49,835 nt of DNA. Origin: Nitrospira sp. UBA5698 (GTDB lineage Bacteria; Nitrospirota; Nitrospiria; Nitrospirales; Nitrospiraceae). Shown here piece by piece: positions 18,301-25,245 of the stretch (position 1 is the first letter of the stretch; each line of letters starts with the position of its first letter). The position numbers and the translations under genes are program-made. The notes under the pieces are model-generated. The model had not been told where the DNA came from. It saw nothing but the letters and a program-made list of their open reading frames with translations, and searched no databases. The DNA is taken from NCBI GenBank assembly GCA_002420115.1, contig DIHK01000066.1:23668-73502 (forward strand). The letters run 5' to 3'.

Positions 18301-18489
18301 ATCTTCGACCCCTTCTTCACGACCAAGAGCGAAGGAGAGGGGACGGGGCTGGGTCTCTCCGTGAGCCTCGGCATCGTCGAGCGCCATGGAGGAAAAATTT
18401 CGGTGGAGAGCGAGGTCGGGACGGGCAGTACCTTCACCTTGTATTTGCCCGTGTCGCGAGAGCGTGTCTTGGCGGAGAAGGATGTATGA
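15310..18489 (+). CDS. Multi-PAS sensor histidine kinase
   Basis: A membrane sensor kinase of 1059 residues. Domains in order: transmembrane helix (about 13-34); a long periplasmic double-Cache-like sensor region (about 35-330); second helix (about 335-355); HAMP (about 356-410, RRIAKPVRLL to DEIEGLARAFNQM); a short coiled coil; three PAS domains starting near 423, 566 and 710; HisKA with phospho-accepting His 844 in GVAHEINNPLGG; HATPase with N box (LMNLILNAVQAM) and glycine boxes DSGAGIP and GEGTGLGLSVS. Its stop overlaps the start of a sigma-54 regulator gene by 4 nt, so the pair form a two-component system. The signal is unknown; the Cache domain suggests a small periplasmic ligand. Confidence 0.92.
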   Translation: MTIWSRSYSLQQKIIGAIVMVGLLPLALLLVLIYAEERRVLRETTGADFKEVAVEAARRIEMQITRGMSEAQQLATTPFVRTAVFEANRTYEGKDARSISEIIKEWQQRWGQRAKRSEFPLFVNRIVTNYLIQWHEIRKSDYIGILVTDGQGALVVSSIPQVDYSYAKTAWWQAVVKNGGRRPYVSDITFDPAFGTHVVAVATPILDDHRQTVIGAVTILLRRDALFQSIAEKSFGATGHAMLVATDGGVVICPILAPEAHSIDTEFLDTITTTKPGWLIAADDWHGNKDALIGIAPVRFPDLLEPGSLGGKRWMTVVRQDPAETFAPLGELIAKVLVFGVVVSLGLGGIGVLVARRIAKPVRLLHDGVQQIGSGRLDQRVELKTGDEIEGLARAFNQMATNLQLSFGQLEQRIAEIRQLEEKYRDLIEHAPEMICQLDRGGRLVHINKTGLDKLGYSRQEMLTMKLWELVPQGQEGQVLHYLEQLVCRGQSSIETVLLTKDGRRIDVEIHATALFDQERGGLVHSRAFVRDVTERRRLEQELQRYTVGLEQVVSERTRQLTVSQARYKALFDVVADSVFMVDVTGAVVAVNERESQVLGYAESEIVGKPIRDVLLPEYQGMFEGWLADVCTEQRQVTTQEIAVRHADGHEVPVEMDLIRVGGTDPLLVMVQLRDITVRKKLERQLQSYREDLELKVSERTREIEETKQYLENLLENANDVIYTLDLDQQFTYVNSKVNAWGYRKDDLIGRPYLSLLSRRHRGRRLKSTLDIGAKQVYEVEIVTRLGELRTVMVSVSPLHGVDGQILGVLGIARDMTETKKLERQIQNAEKLASIGKLAAGVAHEINNPLGGILNCLYNLRKGTPSPARQEEYWTSMEHGVRRVQKIVRQLLDFSQQHEPAFSQADINRVVDQVLTLTTHLFAPSGIRLEIIQGQSLPPVMVDRHMIEQVLMNLILNAVQAMKQGGVLTIRTSVSEGVCRVDVQDSGAGIPASVLPRIFDPFFTTKSEGEGTGLGLSVSLGIVERHGGKISVESEVGTGSTFTLYLPVSRERVLAEKDV

Positions 18490-19931
18490 AAGGTTTGGCT
18501 GTTCTGCTGGTCGATGATGAACCGCTGATGCGCCTGTCGATGCTGGATGCGCTGGAGGCAGTCGGGTGCGATGTGCAGGCTGCGGCGACCGGCATGGAAG
18601 GGATCGAGGCTATTGAAAAACGCGCCTTTGATCTCGTCATCACTGATCTGCGGTTGCCGGGCGCCGATGGGCTCACGGTACTCAAGACGGCCAAGGAGAA
18701 GGCCGCTCAAACGGAAGTGCTCATGATTACCGCCCACGGGTCTGTGGAAACCGCCGTCGGCGCCATGAAGCTGGGGGCCTTCGATTACATTACGAAACCG
18801 TTTCAGATGGATGAATTGCTGCTCATCATTGAACGGATCAGCGGGGTTATCGCCTTACGGCGAGAAAATCAGGACCTCAAACATCAACTCGAAGACAAGT
18901 TTTGCTTTCACGGCATCTTGGGGGCCAACAGCCAGATGCGGGCGGTCTTGGACAAGATCAAGATGGTGGCGGAAACCGATTCCACGGTCCTCATCGTCGG
19001 GGAAAGCGGCACGGGGAAAGAATTGGTGGCCAATGCCCTCCATCAGAACAGTCTGCGCAAGGGATCGCCCTTGATTAAGGTCAGCTGCGCGGCCTTGCCC
19101 GAGACGTTGCTGGAGGCGGAGCTCTTTGGGCATGAGAAAGGCGCGTTTACCGGCGCCTTACGCCAGCGACGTGGGCGGTTTGAAATGGCCAACCGGGGGA
19201 CACTCTTTCTTGATGAAATCGGAGAAATCTCTCCTGTCGTACAAGTGAAGCTCTTGCGTGTGTTGCAAGAGCGAGTCTTTGAGCGGGTCGGCAGCAACGA
19301 GCCGATTGAGGTCGATGTTCGGCTGGTCTGTGCCACCCAAAAAGACTTGCGCAAGGAAGTCGCGCAGGGCCGGTTTCGGGAAGATCTTTTTTACCGGCTC
19401 AACGTCGTGCCGATCCTCGTGCCACCGCTTCGGCAACGGCAAGAGGACATCATGGTGATTGCCCAGCATGTCTTGGAAACCTGTTCGCTGAAACTCAATA
19501 AACAGCTGCGCCGATTTTCCCAGCCGGCACGAGAGTTGTTGCTGCGGTATTCGTATCCGGGGAACGTGCGAGAATTGCAGAATCTCGTGGAGCGGGCCGT
19601 CGCCTTGAGCCGAGACCAGACGACGGTTCAACCGAACGACCTCTGTGGATTTCAGTCCTGCCCCTATTCTGGAGGAAGTACACAGGTGGATTGCGGGTTC
19701 TGTCACGAAGGGTTGACCTGCGAGAAAAGAAAGCAAGCGGGCTCCATGACCTCCTTGGCTACGGCTCGAGAAGGATTTGAGAAAGACTATATCGTGTCTG
19801 TGTTGGAGCGCGTTGACGGGAGCCGCACGACCGCCTCAAAGATTCTGGGGTTGTCCCGAAAGGCCTTGTGGGAAAAGTGTAAGCGCTATGGGATCCCCTC
19901 GGCGTATAGCGAAGGAGACGATGAGGCCTAG
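18486..19931 (+). CDS. Sigma-54-dependent NtrC-type response regulator with Cys-rich linker
   Basis: A protein of 481 residues from ATG 18486, overlapping the kinase stop codon. The receiver domain (1-120) has the phospho-acceptor Asp54 in VITDLRLPG and K104 in TKPF. The AAA+ domain has Walker A GESGTGKE (172-179), the sigma-54 contact loop GAFTGA (219-224), Walker B LFLDEIG (240-246). A Fis-type helix-turn-helix lies at about 447-470. Between AAA+ and DNA-binding domains is a cysteine cluster: C387, C392, C403, C406 and C412, including CGFCH. This insert is not usual in NtrC-family proteins and could bind zinc or an iron-sulfur cluster. It should activate RpoN promoters in response to the partner kinase. 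Confidence 0.93.
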   Translation: MKGLAVLLVDDEPLMRLSMLDALEAVGCDVQAAATGMEGIEAIEKRAFDLVITDLRLPGADGLTVLKTAKEKAAQTEVLMITAHGSVETAVGAMKLGAFDYITKPFQMDELLLIIERISGVIALRRENQDLKHQLEDKFCFHGILGANSQMRAVLDKIKMVAETDSTVLIVGESGTGKELVANALHQNSLRKGSPLIKVSCAALPETLLEAELFGHEKGAFTGALRQRRGRFEMANRGTLFLDEIGEISPVVQVKLLRVLQERVFERVGSNEPIEVDVRLVCATQKDLRKEVAQGRFREDLFYRLNVVPILVPPLRQRQEDIMVIAQHVLETCSLKLNKQLRRFSQPARELLLRYSYPGNVRELQNLVERAVALSRDQTTVQPNDLCGFQSCPYSGGSTQVDCGFCHEGLTCEKRKQAGSMTSLATAREGFEKDYIVSVLERVDGSRTTASKILGLSRKALWEKCKRYGIPSAYSEGDDEA

Positions 19932-20122
19932 CAGAATGCTGAAAAAGTCCTCCAGCGGCGTTCTTGCGTCGTTCAGAGGCTCAACGCTGTAGAGACCACT
20001 GGAGGCAAAGTACCTATCCGCTCGCATGTGATCGAAGCGAGCGGGTCAAGCGAAGCTTGGTATGTACCTCCTCGCCCCTTCGCTCGCTGCGACCTTGCTG
20101 GAAGGCCTTTTTGAGCATTCTG
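19931..20122. repeat. Palindromic MITE-like element, copy 1
   Basis: The ends are inverted repeats of about 25 nt: GCAGAATGCTGAAAAAGTCC at the left and CCTTTTTGAGCATTCTG at the right, with one or two gaps. The interior shares the stretches TTCGCTCGCTGCG-CC and GGCTCAACG with a second element at 45616-45738. No ORF lies inside. The left end overlaps the last base of the preceding TAG stop codon. As RNA it would form a long stem, so it may serve as the 3' end of the regulator mRNA. The 175 nt that follow, up to the next gene, show nothing recognisable. Confidence 0.75.
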
Positions 20123-20299
20123 AGGTGTAGAGTGCCACAGTTCTTTCTCTCATGGTGCAACGGTGCGTGATGCAGAAACCGAGTTTTTCAGTAAACTGCT
20201 TGCTGCTGGTCTCATATCGGTTGGGTGGAGTCTGACGCAAGGCAGCGGACAAAAAAAGAGTCATTGTGTGAGTCACTCATTCATGAAGGGAGTAGCGTG

Positions 20300-20707
20300 A
20301 TGAATGTTCGATCTCAGGCCATTGTGATTGTCTTAGGGGGGCTTCTATTCTCAGGGATTGCCGTAGCTGCGGAACCGGCGGACGTTGAGAAATTCGTCAA
20401 CTCCCGCATTGAGATCGGCGAGATGATGACGAACTATTTTCAGGGTGGAGCGGGATATGGTGGCGGCCAGCGGCCGTCTCCTGAACAGATGAACAAGATG
20501 CGCGATGATATCAATACGAAGCTGACTGCGGTACTGGCTAAGCATGATCTGACGCTCGACGAATATCGGAAACGGAGCCCTGAGGTATTTGCGGATGATG
20601 CAGCGATCAAGCAGTACCTGAGTGAGCATCCTGATCTCAAGCAGCGTTACGAGGCGCTGCCGCTTGACCGGATGGGGCGTGGAGGCAGCACCGGGAGAGG
20701 GTATTAA
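20300..20707 (+). CDS. Small exported protein of unknown function
   Basis: A protein of 135 residues from ATG 20300, with GAAGGGAG (20285-20292) as Shine-Dalgarno. A clear Sec signal peptide (AIVIVLGGLLFSGIAVAAEP, cleavage after AVA) is followed by an alpha-helical region that includes a helix with PSPEQMNKMRDDINTKLTAV and a glycine-rich C-terminus (MGRGGSTGRGY). Probably periplasmic. The heptad-like helices recall small periplasmic Spy/DUF4168-like proteins, but the match is too weak for a name. It sits alone, 46 nt before an aldo/keto reductase gene on the same strand. Confidence 0.75.
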   Translation: MNVRSQAIVIVLGGLLFSGIAVAAEPADVEKFVNSRIEIGEMMTNYFQGGAGYGGGQRPSPEQMNKMRDDINTKLTAVLAKHDLTLDEYRKRSPEVFADDAAIKQYLSEHPDLKQRYEALPLDRMGRGGSTGRGY

Positions 20708-20753
20708 GGACGTCGGCCTGTCTCTATGGGGAGTCCCGGAGGAATTTTAGTCC

Positions 20754-21725
20754 ATGCAATACTGCCATCTCGGTCGCTCGGGGATCAAAGTCAGTCGGCT
20801 CTGTCTGGGCACGATGAATTTCGGGCCACAGACGACTGAGCAGGACAGCTTCGCCATCATGGATCGAGCGCTAGATCTCGGCATCAACTTTTTTGACACC
20901 GCCGACGTGTATGGCTGGAAGCTCGGTGAAGGCTGGACTGAGCAGATCATCGGCCGGTGGCTTGCTCAGGGTGGAGGTCGTCGAGAAAAGGTGGTTCTGG
21001 CCACCAAGGTATTCGGTCGCATGGGGGAGTGGCCGAACCAGTCGCGCTTGTCAGCCCGCCATATCAAGCTGGCTTGCGAGGAGAGTTTGCGTCGGCTTCA
21101 CACAGACTGGATTGATCTGTATCAGATGCATCATGTCGATCGGGAGACGCCCTGGGAGGAAGTCTGGCAGGCGATGGAGCAGTTAGTAAGAGAAGGCAAG
21201 GTTGTGTATGTGGGCAGCAGCAACTTTGCCGGGTGGCACTTGGCTCAGGCTCAGGAATCTGCACGCAATCGAAACTTTCTCGGCTTGGTATCCGAGCAAA
21301 GTCTATACAATCTCAATGAACGCACGATCGAGTTGGAAGTCATCCCTGCTTGCGAGTCCTATGGGATCGGTCTGATTCCCTGGAGTCCGCTGGGGCGAGG
21401 GCTCTTAGCCGGAGCCCTGCAACCAGCCGATAGCGGTCGCCGTGCGGACGAAGATGTAAAGAAAGAGATCGAGAAGTCGCGCGCAAAATTAGAAGCCTAT
21501 GAAGCCCTCTGCAAACGGATTGATGAACGCCCGTCGGATGTTGCCTTAGCCTGGTTGCTGCATCAAAAAGCCGTCACGGCACCGATTATTGGGCCACGCA
21601 CGATGGAACAGCTTGATGGGGCAATGCGAGCGCTGAGTCTCACACTGAGTCAGGAAACGATGAAACAACTCGACCAGCTCTTTCCAGGACCTGGTGGCAC
21701 CGCCCCTGAAGCTTACGCGTGGTAG
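20754..21725 (+). CDS. Aldo/keto reductase
   Basis: A cytosolic NADPH-dependent oxidoreductase of 323 residues with a TIM barrel. Family signatures: LGTMNFGP, FDTADVYGWKLGEGWTEQII with the catalytic Tyr, VLATKVFG with the catalytic Lys, and YQMHHVDRETPWEEVW with the catalytic His. The C-terminal cofactor region is APIIGPRTMEQLDGAM. It belongs to the YajO/YghZ-like group of general reductases; the substrate is unknown. GGAGG lies upstream of the ATG at normal spacing. It is the last ordinary gene before the accessory region. Confidence 0.92.
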   Translation: MQYCHLGRSGIKVSRLCLGTMNFGPQTTEQDSFAIMDRALDLGINFFDTADVYGWKLGEGWTEQIIGRWLAQGGGRREKVVLATKVFGRMGEWPNQSRLSARHIKLACEESLRRLHTDWIDLYQMHHVDRETPWEEVWQAMEQLVREGKVVYVGSSNFAGWHLAQAQESARNRNFLGLVSEQSLYNLNERTIELEVIPACESYGIGLIPWSPLGRGLLAGALQPADSGRRADEDVKKEIEKSRAKLEAYEALCKRIDERPSDVALAWLLHQKAVTAPIIGPRTMEQLDGAMRALSLTLSQETMKQLDQLFPGPGGTAPEAYAW

Positions 21726-21744
21726 ACGCCGGATGTTCCGTGTC

Positions 21745-21867
21745 GGATTGGGCCTGGAGTCTCAGCTGAGAAACGGCAAGATTGACTGTTCGGGATGGCC
21801 GCTATCGGCCACAAGCGGATGTTCGGCAGCGAGATCCCCTCGCCATAAAGCGGCCCTCAGCCCTGTC
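21745..21867. repeat. Degenerate cassette-spacer repeat (type B), copy 1
   Basis: Non-coding stretch carrying a diverged copy of a repeat that recurs at about 23480-23587, 26625-26734 and 33336-33449: blocks such as GGCCAC-AGCGGA-GTTC, GAGATC, AAAGCGG-CCTCAG and CCTGTCG. It directly abuts an attC-like site in each of the better copies. It has no ORF with recognisable sequence. Confidence 0.55.
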
Positions 21868-21934
21868 GTATTAATGTTCGCGTTGAGCAGTACGGAGTTT
21901 CATCACGCATCCGCTCTCGAACGCGTTGTTAGGA
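21868..21934 (-). other. attC-like recombination site, degenerate
   Basis: On the minus strand the site runs from TCCTAAC (R''-like, containing the stop codon of the VRR-NUC gene) through AACGCGTTCGAGAGCGG to a right end TGCTCAACGCGAACATTAATAC (R'-like). The arms are partly complementary. It differs from the consensus RYYYAAC / GTTRRRY at one or two core bases, so it may be inactive. Confidence 0.5.
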
Positions 21935-22381
21935 AGCGCCATTTTGGAATTCCCATTCGACAACGCGAGTACGCACTCCAGTCTTTGCGGCGAAACGCAT
22001 AAACCGCTTCTGTTCAGGACTCGGTTTATCCCAGTGTGGGCACTTCACTTCAACCAGCCGAACAGCTTTCTCGCTCCAAATAACGAGATCAGGGCAACCC
22101 CTTCGTAAACCCGATGCCCTGTAGATCAGGCGCAATGTACTGGCCACGAATTCCGGCAGCGCAATGCGTTGTGTGCGAAACCCTGAAGCGGTGCTTTTGT
22201 CTGGAATGAGATCAGCGACTCCGCTCGCGAGGCCACGTGAATTGAGCCATACGCCTGACTCGGCGCTCCTAAGCTCTACGGCCAGAACCACAAGCTCGGC
22301 GGGAAGGGCGTGGCGACCAAACTGGACAAGTGGTTTACGCCACCATTGCTTTCGTGCAGTTTTAAGACGAAGCCGTCGCAT
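21929..22381 (-). CDS. VRR-NUC-type nuclease domain protein (cassette gene)
   Basis: A protein of 150 residues. The C-terminal half carries the VRR-NUC (PD-(D/E)XK-like) pattern: GCPDLVIW, then VRLVEVKCPHWDKPSPEQ (the E-x-K catalytic motif), followed by FMRFAAKTGVRTRVVEW. The N-terminal half is unassigned. This domain occurs in phage and DNA-repair nucleases such as FAN1; stand-alone forms are common in mobile DNA. The stop codon lies in an attC-like core site and another attC-like site precedes the start, the arrangement of an integron cassette. No good Shine-Dalgarno sequence is present. Confidence 0.7.
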   Translation of the reverse strand: MRRLRLKTARKQWWRKPLVQFGRHALPAELVVLAVELRSAESGVWLNSRGLASGVADLIPDKSTASGFRTQRIALPEFVASTLRLIYRASGLRRGCPDLVIWSEKAVRLVEVKCPHWDKPSPEQKRFMRFAAKTGVRTRVVEWEFQNGAS

Positions 22382-22398
22382 CTTCTTTGGTTTGTTCT

Positions 22399-22438
22399 AC
22401 TTAATGTGAAGTTGAGGGGCGCGCCGTGCGAGTTAGAC
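22399..22438 (-). other. Short attC-like site upstream of the VRR-NUC cassette
   Basis: On the minus strand GTCTAAC (a match to RYYYAAC, at 22432-22438) and ATTAAGT (one change from GTTRRRY, at 22399-22405) frame 40 nt with a GGCGCGCC centre. The site ends about 18 nt before the ATG of the next cassette ORF. It is shorter than most attC sites, so this is tentative. Confidence 0.4.
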
Positions 22439-22681
22439 CACGAGGACCTGGCTCCTCGTATAAAACGCCGTGCAAAAATATGGGTAACGACAGTATCTCC
22501 TTTCTTGGTTGATACTGAATTGTTCCATGTATCTGCTAAGACATTTTTTGCTTCACCATAAGAAACAGCCTTTGTAGGCCTCATACATTAAAGGCTGGTG
22601 CGCACCTTCAATATATTACTTTAGCGTACCGCATTTGCCACTTGACTGTGATCGAGAGGAACCGCCGTCTTACTGGCGGCA

Positions 22682-23278
22682 TCATGCTTCTCTTGATCTG
22701 AACCGAGCCGGACCAGACCTGCCCCTCACAATAATCCCGATAGCGAATCCAACTGAGGCGAGGACGAACAAACCAACGCCGATCTCTCGGTAAGTGTCGA
22801 GCCCGTGCCATTTGAACACGACAGCGATTTCGTAGCTTGCAAGACACAGCCACAAGAATAACACGTAATCCGCCAGGGCCATGGCCAGCCGGCTCACCGA
22901 GTATCGCCTAGCTGAGAGCCAGGCTCCTTTGTCCTCGCGTTCTTCTTCTTGAGCATAAAGCGGGCCAATGACCAGCTGTTCTTCGCGTTGCACCTTCTGC
23001 TCCCATGCCTCATGCCAGTACTTGCTACCGCGATTGGCAAGCGTCCAAGTCAAGGAGCAGATAAACCCAAAACAGGCTATGGCCAAGGCAATCTCCGGAC
23101 GAGAACCAAGTGTCGATGAGCCGATGCCCACGAGAGCGGCCGCATTAAACCCCCAGAAGAAGAGACTTCGCTGCCAAAACAGACTGATCTCAAATCGTCT
23201 TCCTTCCACGGCCATCTGCAGACGCAACCTAGCCGTCTCGTCTTCCTTGTTCGAATTGGGAGCCTTTTCGGTGGCCAT
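22682..23278 (-). CDS. Multi-span membrane protein of RipA-like type (cassette gene)
   Basis: A protein of 198 residues with four predicted membrane helices in two pairs (about 35-55, 60-82 and 130-150, 162-182) separated by a charged loop containing KYWHEAWEQKVQREEQ. The pattern FEISLFWQRSLFFWGF ... CSLTWTLANRGSKYWH ... W is found in a family of small bacterial membrane proteins often annotated RipA family; function is unknown and I assign it with caution. It starts 20 nt after a GTTAGGC core site and downstream of a repeated promoter-like module. The 240 nt beyond its stop codon (22439-22681) hold a small hairpin but no convincing gene. Confidence 0.65.
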   Translation of the reverse strand: MATEKAPNSNKEDETARLRLQMAVEGRRFEISLFWQRSLFFWGFNAAALVGIGSSTLGSRPEIALAIACFGFICSLTWTLANRGSKYWHEAWEQKVQREEQLVIGPLYAQEEEREDKGAWLSARRYSVSRLAMALADYVLFLWLCLASYEIAVVFKWHGLDTYREIGVGLFVLASVGFAIGIIVRGRSGPARFRSREA

Positions 23279-23297
23279 GTTCGGTTTCGTTTCGTTG

Positions 23298-23450
23298 GCC
23301 TAACAATGCTTAGGCCGACCCGCATAAGATCCGAATCTGCCATTTTCTGTTCGTGGGAAAAACCACTACAATTTAGTGAATAATACGCTACGCCCGACGT
23401 TGGTCCAATGAATTGCGACAATGGGACCATGTGTCATAGGTTCTGATGCA
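23298..23450 (-). repeat. attC-end module (type A), copy 1
   Basis: On the minus strand this module ends in TAAGCATTGTTAGGC, where GTTAGGC (23298-23304) fits the attC R' consensus, 20 nt before a cassette start codon. Upstream blocks include CAATTCATTGGAC-AACGTCG, GCGTATTNTTCAC and CGGACAGAAATG-like sequence, which recur near 26483, 35500 and 37078. A clear complementary left arm for the R' site was not found, so its boundary is arbitrary. Confidence 0.65.
23380..23408 (-). promoter_or_regulatory. Promoter-like element in type A module, copy 1
   Basis: On the minus strand TTGGAC (23403-23408) and TATTAT (23380-23385) are exactly 17 nt apart. The -10 hexamer lies 102 nt before the ATG of the RipA-like cassette gene. 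The same pair, with 16-17 nt spacing, occurs in the other type A copies at the same distance from a start codon. Confidence 0.5.
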
Positions 23451-23587
23451 GATTGGTATAAGTTCCTCTCTGATAGCGGACAGTCGTGTACTTCTGCGTT
23501 GGGTTGGAGACCGATGGTCGAAGACGGCCACGAGTGGAAGTTCAGTACCGAGATCGTTTCACCGTAAAGTGGTCCTCGGCTCTGTTG
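23451..23587. repeat. Cassette-spacer repeat (type B), copy 2
   Basis: Carries TGATAGCGG, GTACTTCTGC-TTGGGT, GGCCACGAGTGGAAGTTC, GAGATCGTTTCACC and AGTGGTCCTCGGC blocks that recur, with changes, near 26630, 33360, 35669 and 40735. No recognisable ORF. Confidence 0.6.
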
Positions 23588-23645
23588 CAATAACGAGTCG
23601 AGTTAACCGACGTTGTCGAAGCGGTCGGGTGGAATGAGCCGAGAA
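23588..23645 (-). other. attC-like site after the 154-aa cassette gene
   Basis: On the minus strand the sequence reads through a CCGAC / GTCGG stem around CGCTTCGACAAC and ends GTTAACTCGACTCGTTATTG, the usual shape of an attC right end (R'-like GTTATTG). The left core box is degenerate. The 80 nt between this site and the next gene (23646-23726) show nothing else. Confidence 0.45.
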
Positions 23646-23726
23646 TTCAAGAATGCTTGTGGGAGATGGAGAGCAAAGAGGTAACGTTTGGGTTGAACGA
23701 TGGGTTAAACCTCACGATTACGATGA

Positions 23727-24191
23727 TCAAGAAGGAAATACTGAATCTATTGCCGAAAGTAGCTTGTAGGCATTATCCGCCTCGGCTTGTACCGTTTTCA
23801 TTTCTCCAGAATCAAAAAAAGCCTTTTCGTGAACGAGTTCTTTCCTTGACTTTCTGAACCGTTCAGCTGAATGCAAGAGTGATTGGTCTGTGCAACCGAG
23901 GAGACGAAGCTTTTCCTCGTAGGATTTGAAATCGTACTCTTTGAACTTGTCGACACCATGCTTGCTGACAATCAATAAGTGCATCAGTGCTTCTAGCCAC
24001 ATGCTGGTGAAGACAATAGCGATCATCGCTTGCTTAAAGCACTTCTGCTCCGGATCAAACGTGATAATCCATCCAGGGGTGCCATCCTCTTTTGGTCTTC
24101 GGCCAGAGTTGAGGAGTTCGGTCATTTCGCGGTGTGCACCGATGGCGATCGCTTTATAGGTTGAAACATTGGTGATTACCAATTTGTTCAT
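23727..24191 (-). CDS. Hypothetical protein, second gene of Mrr cassette (154 aa)
   Basis: The frame is open further upstream, but the ATG at 24191 (protein starting MNKLVITNVSTYKAIAIG) fits the end of the preceding gene, which lies only 22 nt upstream. The protein is mostly alpha-helical, with IVFTSMWLEALMHLLIVSKHG in the middle and a charged region around YEEKLRLLGCTDQSLLHSAERFRKSRKELVHEKAFF. The last pattern, RxxRxxLVHEK, resembles RNase H-like/HEPN-type helical proteins, but not clearly enough to name. It is probably co-expressed with the Mrr-like endonuclease and may modulate it. Confidence 0.6.
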   Translation of the reverse strand: MNKLVITNVSTYKAIAIGAHREMTELLNSGRRPKEDGTPGWIITFDPEQKCFKQAMIAIVFTSMWLEALMHLLIVSKHGVDKFKEYDFKSYEEKLRLLGCTDQSLLHSAERFRKSRKELVHEKAFFDSGEMKTVQAEADNAYKLLSAIDSVFPS

Positions 24192-24213
24192 GCTGCTGTT
24201 AGATAAGCTCTTC

Positions 24214-25128
24214 TCATTCCTCACTGAAGTAATCGGAATCAATCTTCTTGACCTCGTACGAGCGAGAAGTGGACACCCCAACATTGTGGTCAATCATGTG
24301 CTTAGCGAGTGTCGCTCCGTCAATGAGCACGATCTTGCTTTCGATACGCGAGGTAAACTCCATGGCATCTCCAGAAAACGACGAGGTTGTTATGAATACG
24401 CCCTTGCGTGCCCGGTGTCCTTGTAGCGCCCCGGCAAACTTCTGAATCTCAGGACGGCCCACAGTGCCATCCCAGCGTTTCGCTTGGATGTAGATCAAGT
24501 CGAGGCCCAGACGATCCTCCTTGATGATGCCGTCGATTCCTCCGTCGCCGCTCTTGCCCACCGCTTGTCCGGCATCTCGAAGAGTGCCTCCGTAACCCAT
24601 TCGAACGAGCAGTTCGACAACCAGGCGCTCAAAGAATGCAGGAGAAGCCGCCTTCACTTGATCCAGAAGTTCGGATTCGAGGTTCAGTCGGAGGCGTTGG
24701 TAGGCTGAGTCAAGTGCCTCCTCTGGCGTGGCATCACTAGAAGGACTGGCCGTCGTCGCAGGTTCATCCGGCCGCTCGTGACGCAGTTCACGGAAGGTCA
24801 CGAACTCCGGGAACCGCTCCAAATACTTGACGTCGATTCGCTCAGGCTTCGAGGCAAGAACCTTCTTGCCGCTCTCGGTGATACGGAAGAACCCACGACG
24901 AGTCGAGGCAATTAGGCCAGCTTTCTTCAGGTAGGTACGTGCCCAACCGGCGCGGTTCCGAATGACAGTCTGCTGGCCACTCCCGAGCAGTTGCTGACTC
25001 TCCTTCGCCGAGAGGTTGAACTTCTCCACGAGCGAATCCACTACCTCGCCAATGTTGTGCTCCTTCTCGTCTTCCAGGAAACGGAGAAGTGGGTGCATGA
25101 CCGTCTGGTAGTCAGGTATCGCCATCAT
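24214..25128 (-). CDS. Mrr-like restriction endonuclease (cassette gene)
   Basis: A protein of 304 residues. The N-terminal winged-helix Mrr_N domain (residues 1-95, with SLVEKFNLSAKESQQLLGSGQQ and RAGWARTYLKKAGLI) recognises DNA; the C-terminal PD-(D/E)XK nuclease domain shows ERLVVELLVRMGYGG, the metal-binding GDGGIDGII and YIQAKRW (Asp ... Gln-x-Lys). Such enzymes cut DNA with modified bases and act as type IV restriction. ATG 25128 is followed by an in-frame ATG at 25125; AGGAG suits the second slightly better. No methylase gene is near, as expected for type IV. It sits as the first gene of a two-gene cassette after an attC-like hairpin. Confidence 0.9.
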   Translation of the reverse strand: MMAIPDYQTVMHPLLRFLEDEKEHNIGEVVDSLVEKFNLSAKESQQLLGSGQQTVIRNRAGWARTYLKKAGLIASTRRGFFRITESGKKVLASKPERIDVKYLERFPEFVTFRELRHERPDEPATTASPSSDATPEEALDSAYQRLRLNLESELLDQVKAASPAFFERLVVELLVRMGYGGTLRDAGQAVGKSGDGGIDGIIKEDRLGLDLIYIQAKRWDGTVGRPEIQKFAGALQGHRARKGVFITTSSFSGDAMEFTSRIESKIVLIDGATLAKHMIDHNVGVSTSRSYEVKKIDSDYFSEE

Positions 25129-25163
25129 GATCTCCTACTCGATGCATCTGCAGGGCCGTCTCA

Positions 25164-25245
25164 CGTTAGGCATTACCCGCCGCCGAAAGGCTCGCGCTGC
25201 TCGCCTTTCGGCGGTCGGGTGCATGCACTTGTGAGGCGAGGCCTA
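25164..25245 (-). other. attC-like hairpin between Mrr and pentapeptide cassettes
   Basis: A strong imperfect palindrome: arms 25176-25191 and 25203-25219 pair over 16 bp with one unpaired base and an 11-nt loop. On the minus strand it ends in GTAATGC, close to the R' consensus, and begins at the stop codon of the pentapeptide gene. A GTTAGGC box (plus strand) overlaps the same end. One unpaired base in a long stem is typical of folded attC sites; it could alternatively be a simple terminator hairpin, but no U-tract follows. Confidence 0.55.

Noticed and set aside
19706..19720. CGFCH in the sigma-54 regulator as a heme c site
   Set aside because: The protein is cytosolic with no export signal, whereas heme c is attached in the periplasm; a metal site is more plausible.
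22276..22584. Minus-strand ORF of 102 codons overlapping the VRR-NUC gene
   Set aside because: It overlaps the nuclease gene in another frame, crosses an attC-like site and shows no domain.
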